DNA of 41,092 nt from the IMG/VR virus record IMGVR_UViG_3300000116_000048, positions 714-41,805 of that record; one strand, given 5' to 3'. The translations under genes and the position numbers were made by a program. A model generated the notes under the pieces. That model had not been told where the DNA came from and did not search any database. It worked only from the letters and a program-made list of their open reading frames with translations. This document shows positions 39,661 to 41,092 of this stretch, one piece after another. The stretch comes from a virus. The first letter of the stretch is position 1. Every line of letters starts with the position of its first letter.

Positions 39661-39700
39661 ATGGTAGTCGCGTCGCCGCGACATGTCAACTCACATTGAC
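39661..39700 (-). promoter_or_regulatory. Sigma70-type early promoter with operators (39.66 kb)
   Basis: On the - strand TTGACA (39689-39684), a 17-base spacer and TACCAT (39666-39661) form a promoter reading towards the 67-residue gene. An inverted repeat GTCAA-N6-TTGAC (39685-39700) covers the -35 box. A T-rich tract (39701-39717) lies upstream like an UP element. The same arrangement recurs at 40.75 kb. Confidence 0.75.
39667..39682. promoter_or_regulatory. GTCGCG palindrome inside the promoter spacer
   Basis: GTCGCG and CGCGAC flank four bases (39667-39682) and occupy the -35/-10 spacer almost completely, which is a typical repressor site. A similar palindrome with five central bases lies at 31118-31134 in the non-coding block. 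The bound protein is unknown; the XRE regulator at 36861 is a candidate. Confidence 0.6.
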
Positions 39701-39858
39701 AATAAAAAGAAAAAAACTGCGGGCTTGAAGAGGTGGGTAGTTTTCCATGGTCGGCACGAGATCGATCTGCCTCCTACGCTCTCTTCATTAGCAGCTCCGT
39801 CGAGCCGCGCCCACAGCCTCATGAATGCCTGGTCCAGGTGGATGATAGGACGGCTCAT
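39691..39858 (-). CDS. 55-residue small protein, uncertain
   Basis: The frame begins at ATG 39858 in an ATGA overlap with the gene upstream and encodes MSRPIIHLDQAFMRLWARLD and then GAANEES. It ends in a run of Phe/Leu read from the T-rich promoter tract, with its stop inside the inverted repeat. The first half looks coding; the end is probably accidental. A related in-frame peptide (RPVIGLDQAKSFFLF) follows the stop of the gene at 40837, so this may be part of a duplicated cassette. Confidence 0.4.
   Translation of the reverse strand: MSRPIIHLDQAFMRLWARLDGAANEESVGGRSISCRPWKTTHLFKPAVFFFLLSM
39827..39853. repeat. 27-base repeat, copy 2
   Basis: It matches 40808-40834 at 24 of 27 bases. It begins with the odd palindrome CCTGGTCCAGG. 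It lies near the start of the 55-residue frame and about 110 bases upstream of the T-rich tract of the 39.66 kb promoter. Confidence 0.8.
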
Positions 39859-40133
39859 CGGCGTTCCTCATATGTTCCGAAGTCTAGAATCCGTCCTTCG
39901 TCGTCGCGCCATGTCACGCCGTCATCATCGCGGTAGAACTTGACAGCCACGTGCCCGCCGCGCCACAGTCCCGCGTACACGGTGACTTCTCCAGGCGAAT
40001 GCCAAGACGCGTCATCTACCCAAAGTTGCGCGTCTACTCCCTCGACTTCGAGGACTACGCCAGCCGCGCCTAAACGCGGGCCGGTCAAGGCCGCGCTGAT
40101 GTGATCGAATGGTTTTTCGGTGGTGGTCGTCAT
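39855..40133 (-). CDS. Hypothetical early protein
   Basis: The 92-residue product is beta-rich with many Trp, Asp and Gly residues (AGVVLEVEGVDAQLWVDDAS; HVAVKFYRDDDGVTWRDDEG). It probably folds as a small beta barrel. It lies between ATGA overlaps on both sides. Its GC content and codon use are higher than those of the late genes. No family known. Confidence 0.7.
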   Translation of the reverse strand: MTTTTEKPFDHISAALTGPRLGAAGVVLEVEGVDAQLWVDDASWHSPGEVTVYAGLWRGGHVAVKFYRDDDGVTWRDDEGRILDFGTYEERR

Positions 40134-40390
40134 GATGTCACCTCTGTTTTGAAAGTGTAAGGGCAGGAAATGAAGGGGGCGTGTTTCGGGTACTCATGCG
40201 AGAGCCTGCGAGTGAGCCAGAAATCTAAGGCGTTTCGCCATTTGATTTGAGATTCAGACTCGCCCTTGCGGTGTGCAATCCACATCCATGAACGGTTTTT
40301 CGCTCTGATTTGGGCGAGATTAGAACGGTCGATTGACTGAGCAAATTGAATTGCGGTGGTGGTGAATTTTTCAACGGTCATGATGCTCAT
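40130..40390 (-). CDS. Hypothetical early protein
   Basis: The 86-residue product is basic and helical (MTVEKFTTTAIQFAQSIDRS; KWRNALDFWLTRRLSHEYPK), rich in Trp and Arg. It may bind nucleic acid. It is coupled to the next gene by an ATGA overlap and follows the previous gene by 21 bases. No family known. Confidence 0.68.
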   Translation of the reverse strand: MSIMTVEKFTTTAIQFAQSIDRSNLAQIRAKNRSWMWIAHRKGESESQIKWRNALDFWLTRRLSHEYPKHAPFISCPYTFKTEVTS

Positions 40391-40411
40391 CCCTTCAGTG
40401 ATGGCGGTTGA

Positions 40412-40708
40412 TTACAGGTTCATTCCGGTTGGTTCGTCCGAATGCGCTACCAGGGCTTCCGCAAGGGCATCCTCGAATACTTCGCTCGGGACGCGCTCCG
40501 ATGCGGGTACGCCGATCGCGCTCATATGCTTGCCGGTCGTCGCGCCCCAGTCGTTTTCGCGGACTACGGTTTCGTCGTCGAACGTGAAACCGATCACCGT
40601 TTCATATGAATAGTAGAGAATCAGGCCGGTTCCCATTTCCAGGCGAATGGCGTTCTCATACTTGGTTCGGTTGCAGTAGCAGGAAATATGGGGGATTGAA
40701 GGTCGCAT
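40412..40708 (-). CDS. Small conserved protein (DUF8033-like)
   Basis: The 98-residue product has the order LILYYSYETVIGFTFDDETV, VRENDWGATTGKHMSAIG and ERVPSEVFEDALAEAL. I associate this order with a short family (I believe DUF8033) in which 'Y-x-S-Y-x-T-x-V-x-F' precedes 'V-x-E-N-x-W-x-x-T-T-G-K-H-L'. The family function is unknown. It is the first gene behind the 40.75 kb promoter, with AAAGGA about six bases before the ATG. Confidence 0.72.
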   Translation of the reverse strand: MRPSIPHISCYCNRTKYENAIRLEMGTGLILYYSYETVIGFTFDDETVVRENDWGATTGKHMSAIGVPASERVPSEVFEDALAEALVAHSDEPTGMNL

Positions 40709-40745
40709 GGTCTTCCTTTAAAAAAAGTTTAATTTGTGAACGTGT

Positions 40746-40784
40746 AGTCTAGCAGGTGCGGGGATGGTGTCAACCCCTATTGAC
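40746..40784 (-). promoter_or_regulatory. Sigma70-type early promoter with operator (40.75 kb)
   Basis: On the - strand TTGACA (40773-40768), a 16-base spacer and TAGACT (40751-40746) form a promoter for the DUF8033-like gene about 38 bases downstream. The inverted repeat GTCAA-N6-TTGAC (40769-40784) covers the -35 box, and 14 of 17 bases of this segment match the copy at 39.68-39.70 kb. A T-rich tract lies upstream. Confidence 0.72.
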
Positions 40785-40807
40785 GAGAAAAAAGAAAAAA
40801 AGATTTA

Positions 40808-40834
40808 GCCTGGTCCAGGCCGATGACAGGACGG
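40808..40834. repeat. 27-base repeat, copy 1
   Basis: It matches 39827-39853 at 24 of 27 bases. On the - strand the palindrome reads GCCTGGACCAGGC and could form a small hairpin, followed after six bases by a seven-T run, so it might serve as a weak terminator of the gene at 40837. In the other copy the T run is about 110 bases away. Confidence 0.78.
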
Positions 40835-40836
40835 GG

Positions 40837-41088
40837 TCAAGTCGCGCTTTTTAGATACACTTCCTTGATGATCGCCGTGTAAGCTTTATTGAGTCGGTCC
40901 TGTTCGCGCCAGCAGGCTGTTCTCGGGTTGTTCGGCCAGCAAGTACCATCATCGAATCGTGACACGATCCGGTTATCGTCGCGTGTGTCGATGATGACGT
41001 AATGCTTTTCAGGTATCACTTCGCCCGTGCTTGTTTTCCATCCTGAATCGCTGCCCGGTGTTTCGATTGTCAAACTTTGGTATCTCAT
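40837..41088 (-). CDS. Hypothetical early protein
   Basis: The 83-residue product is polar, with beta-like segments (EKHYVIIDTRDDNRIVSRFD) and a Trp/Pro/Asn turn (CWPNNPRTACW), ending in a helix. I do not recognise it. The ATG lies four bases from the window end, so its promoter is outside. It is the first - strand gene seen, and the in-frame sequence after its stop resembles the start of the 55-residue frame at 39.86 kb. Confidence 0.66.
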   Translation of the reverse strand: MRYQSLTIETPGSDSGWKTSTGEVIPEKHYVIIDTRDDNRIVSRFDDGTCWPNNPRTACWREQDRLNKAYTAIIKEVYLKSAT

Positions 41089-41092
41089 TTTT

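Noticed and set aside
1-41092. Temperate phage or integrated prophage
   Set aside because: No integrase, excisionase, attachment-site repeat or flanking bacterial gene was seen; a single XRE regulator is not enough evidence.

Overview
The window is best read as most of a tailed double-stranded DNA phage genome (Caudoviricetes). It carries a large terminase, a portal, a major capsid protein, a head-tail adaptor, a long run of structural genes, a probable lysis/membrane cluster and a replication/recombination module. I see no tRNA, rRNA, CRISPR array, insertion sequence, integrase or bacterial housekeeping gene. The two very long proteins (2672 and 986 aa), and the absence of any recognisable tape-measure or tail-sheath gene, suggest a short-tailed (podovirus-like) virion with injected internal proteins; that is inference. 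The host cannot be read from the sequence. Several tiny basic proteins belong to families I know from aquatic and marine phages, and the cysteine-rich tail proteins would suit a planctomycete-like surface, but this is only a hypothesis.

Layout. Positions 1-7462 (+ strand) hold the 3' end of a gene cut by the window edge, a small protein, a protein resembling DnaA domain IV in the place where a small terminase is expected, then TerL, portal, a small conserved protein, a scaffold candidate, the major capsid protein and a lectin-fold-like head protein. This operon ends at a strong terminator (7484-7520). Everything else is on the - strand and runs towards it. From 30.9 kb down to 7.5 kb lie, in transcription order: membrane/lysis candidates, a metallophosphoesterase, a cluster of very short Lys/Arg-rich proteins, two paralogous virion proteins, an HNH protein, the head-tail adaptor, small tail proteins including a second paralogous pair, a strikingly cysteine-rich protein, a tail-fibre candidate, and the two giant internal-protein candidates. 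From 41.1 kb down to 31.2 kb lie the early genes: several small unknown proteins, a minimal cytosine-C5 methyltransferase homologue, an XRE-type regulator, a Cas4-like nuclease plus RecT pair, an SF2 helicase, a zinc-finger/TOPRIM primase and a RusA-type resolvase.

Regulation. The early region has two matching promoter cassettes (about 39.66-39.72 and 40.75-40.81 kb). Each has a T-rich tract, an inverted repeat GTCAA-N6-TTGAC overlapping the -35 box, and a TTGACA -35 element; an imperfect 27-base repeat lies upstream of each. Between the early and late - strand operons (30.98-31.19 kb) is a non-coding block containing a terminator hairpin with a GNRA loop and four further hairpins, one of them able to form a pseudoknot. 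This is the best candidate for an undescribed element. One of its hairpins shares a GTCGCG...CGCGAC palindrome with the spacer of the 39.66 kb promoter. Genes are packed with ATGA, GTGA or TAATG overlaps, and I revised several start codons on that basis.
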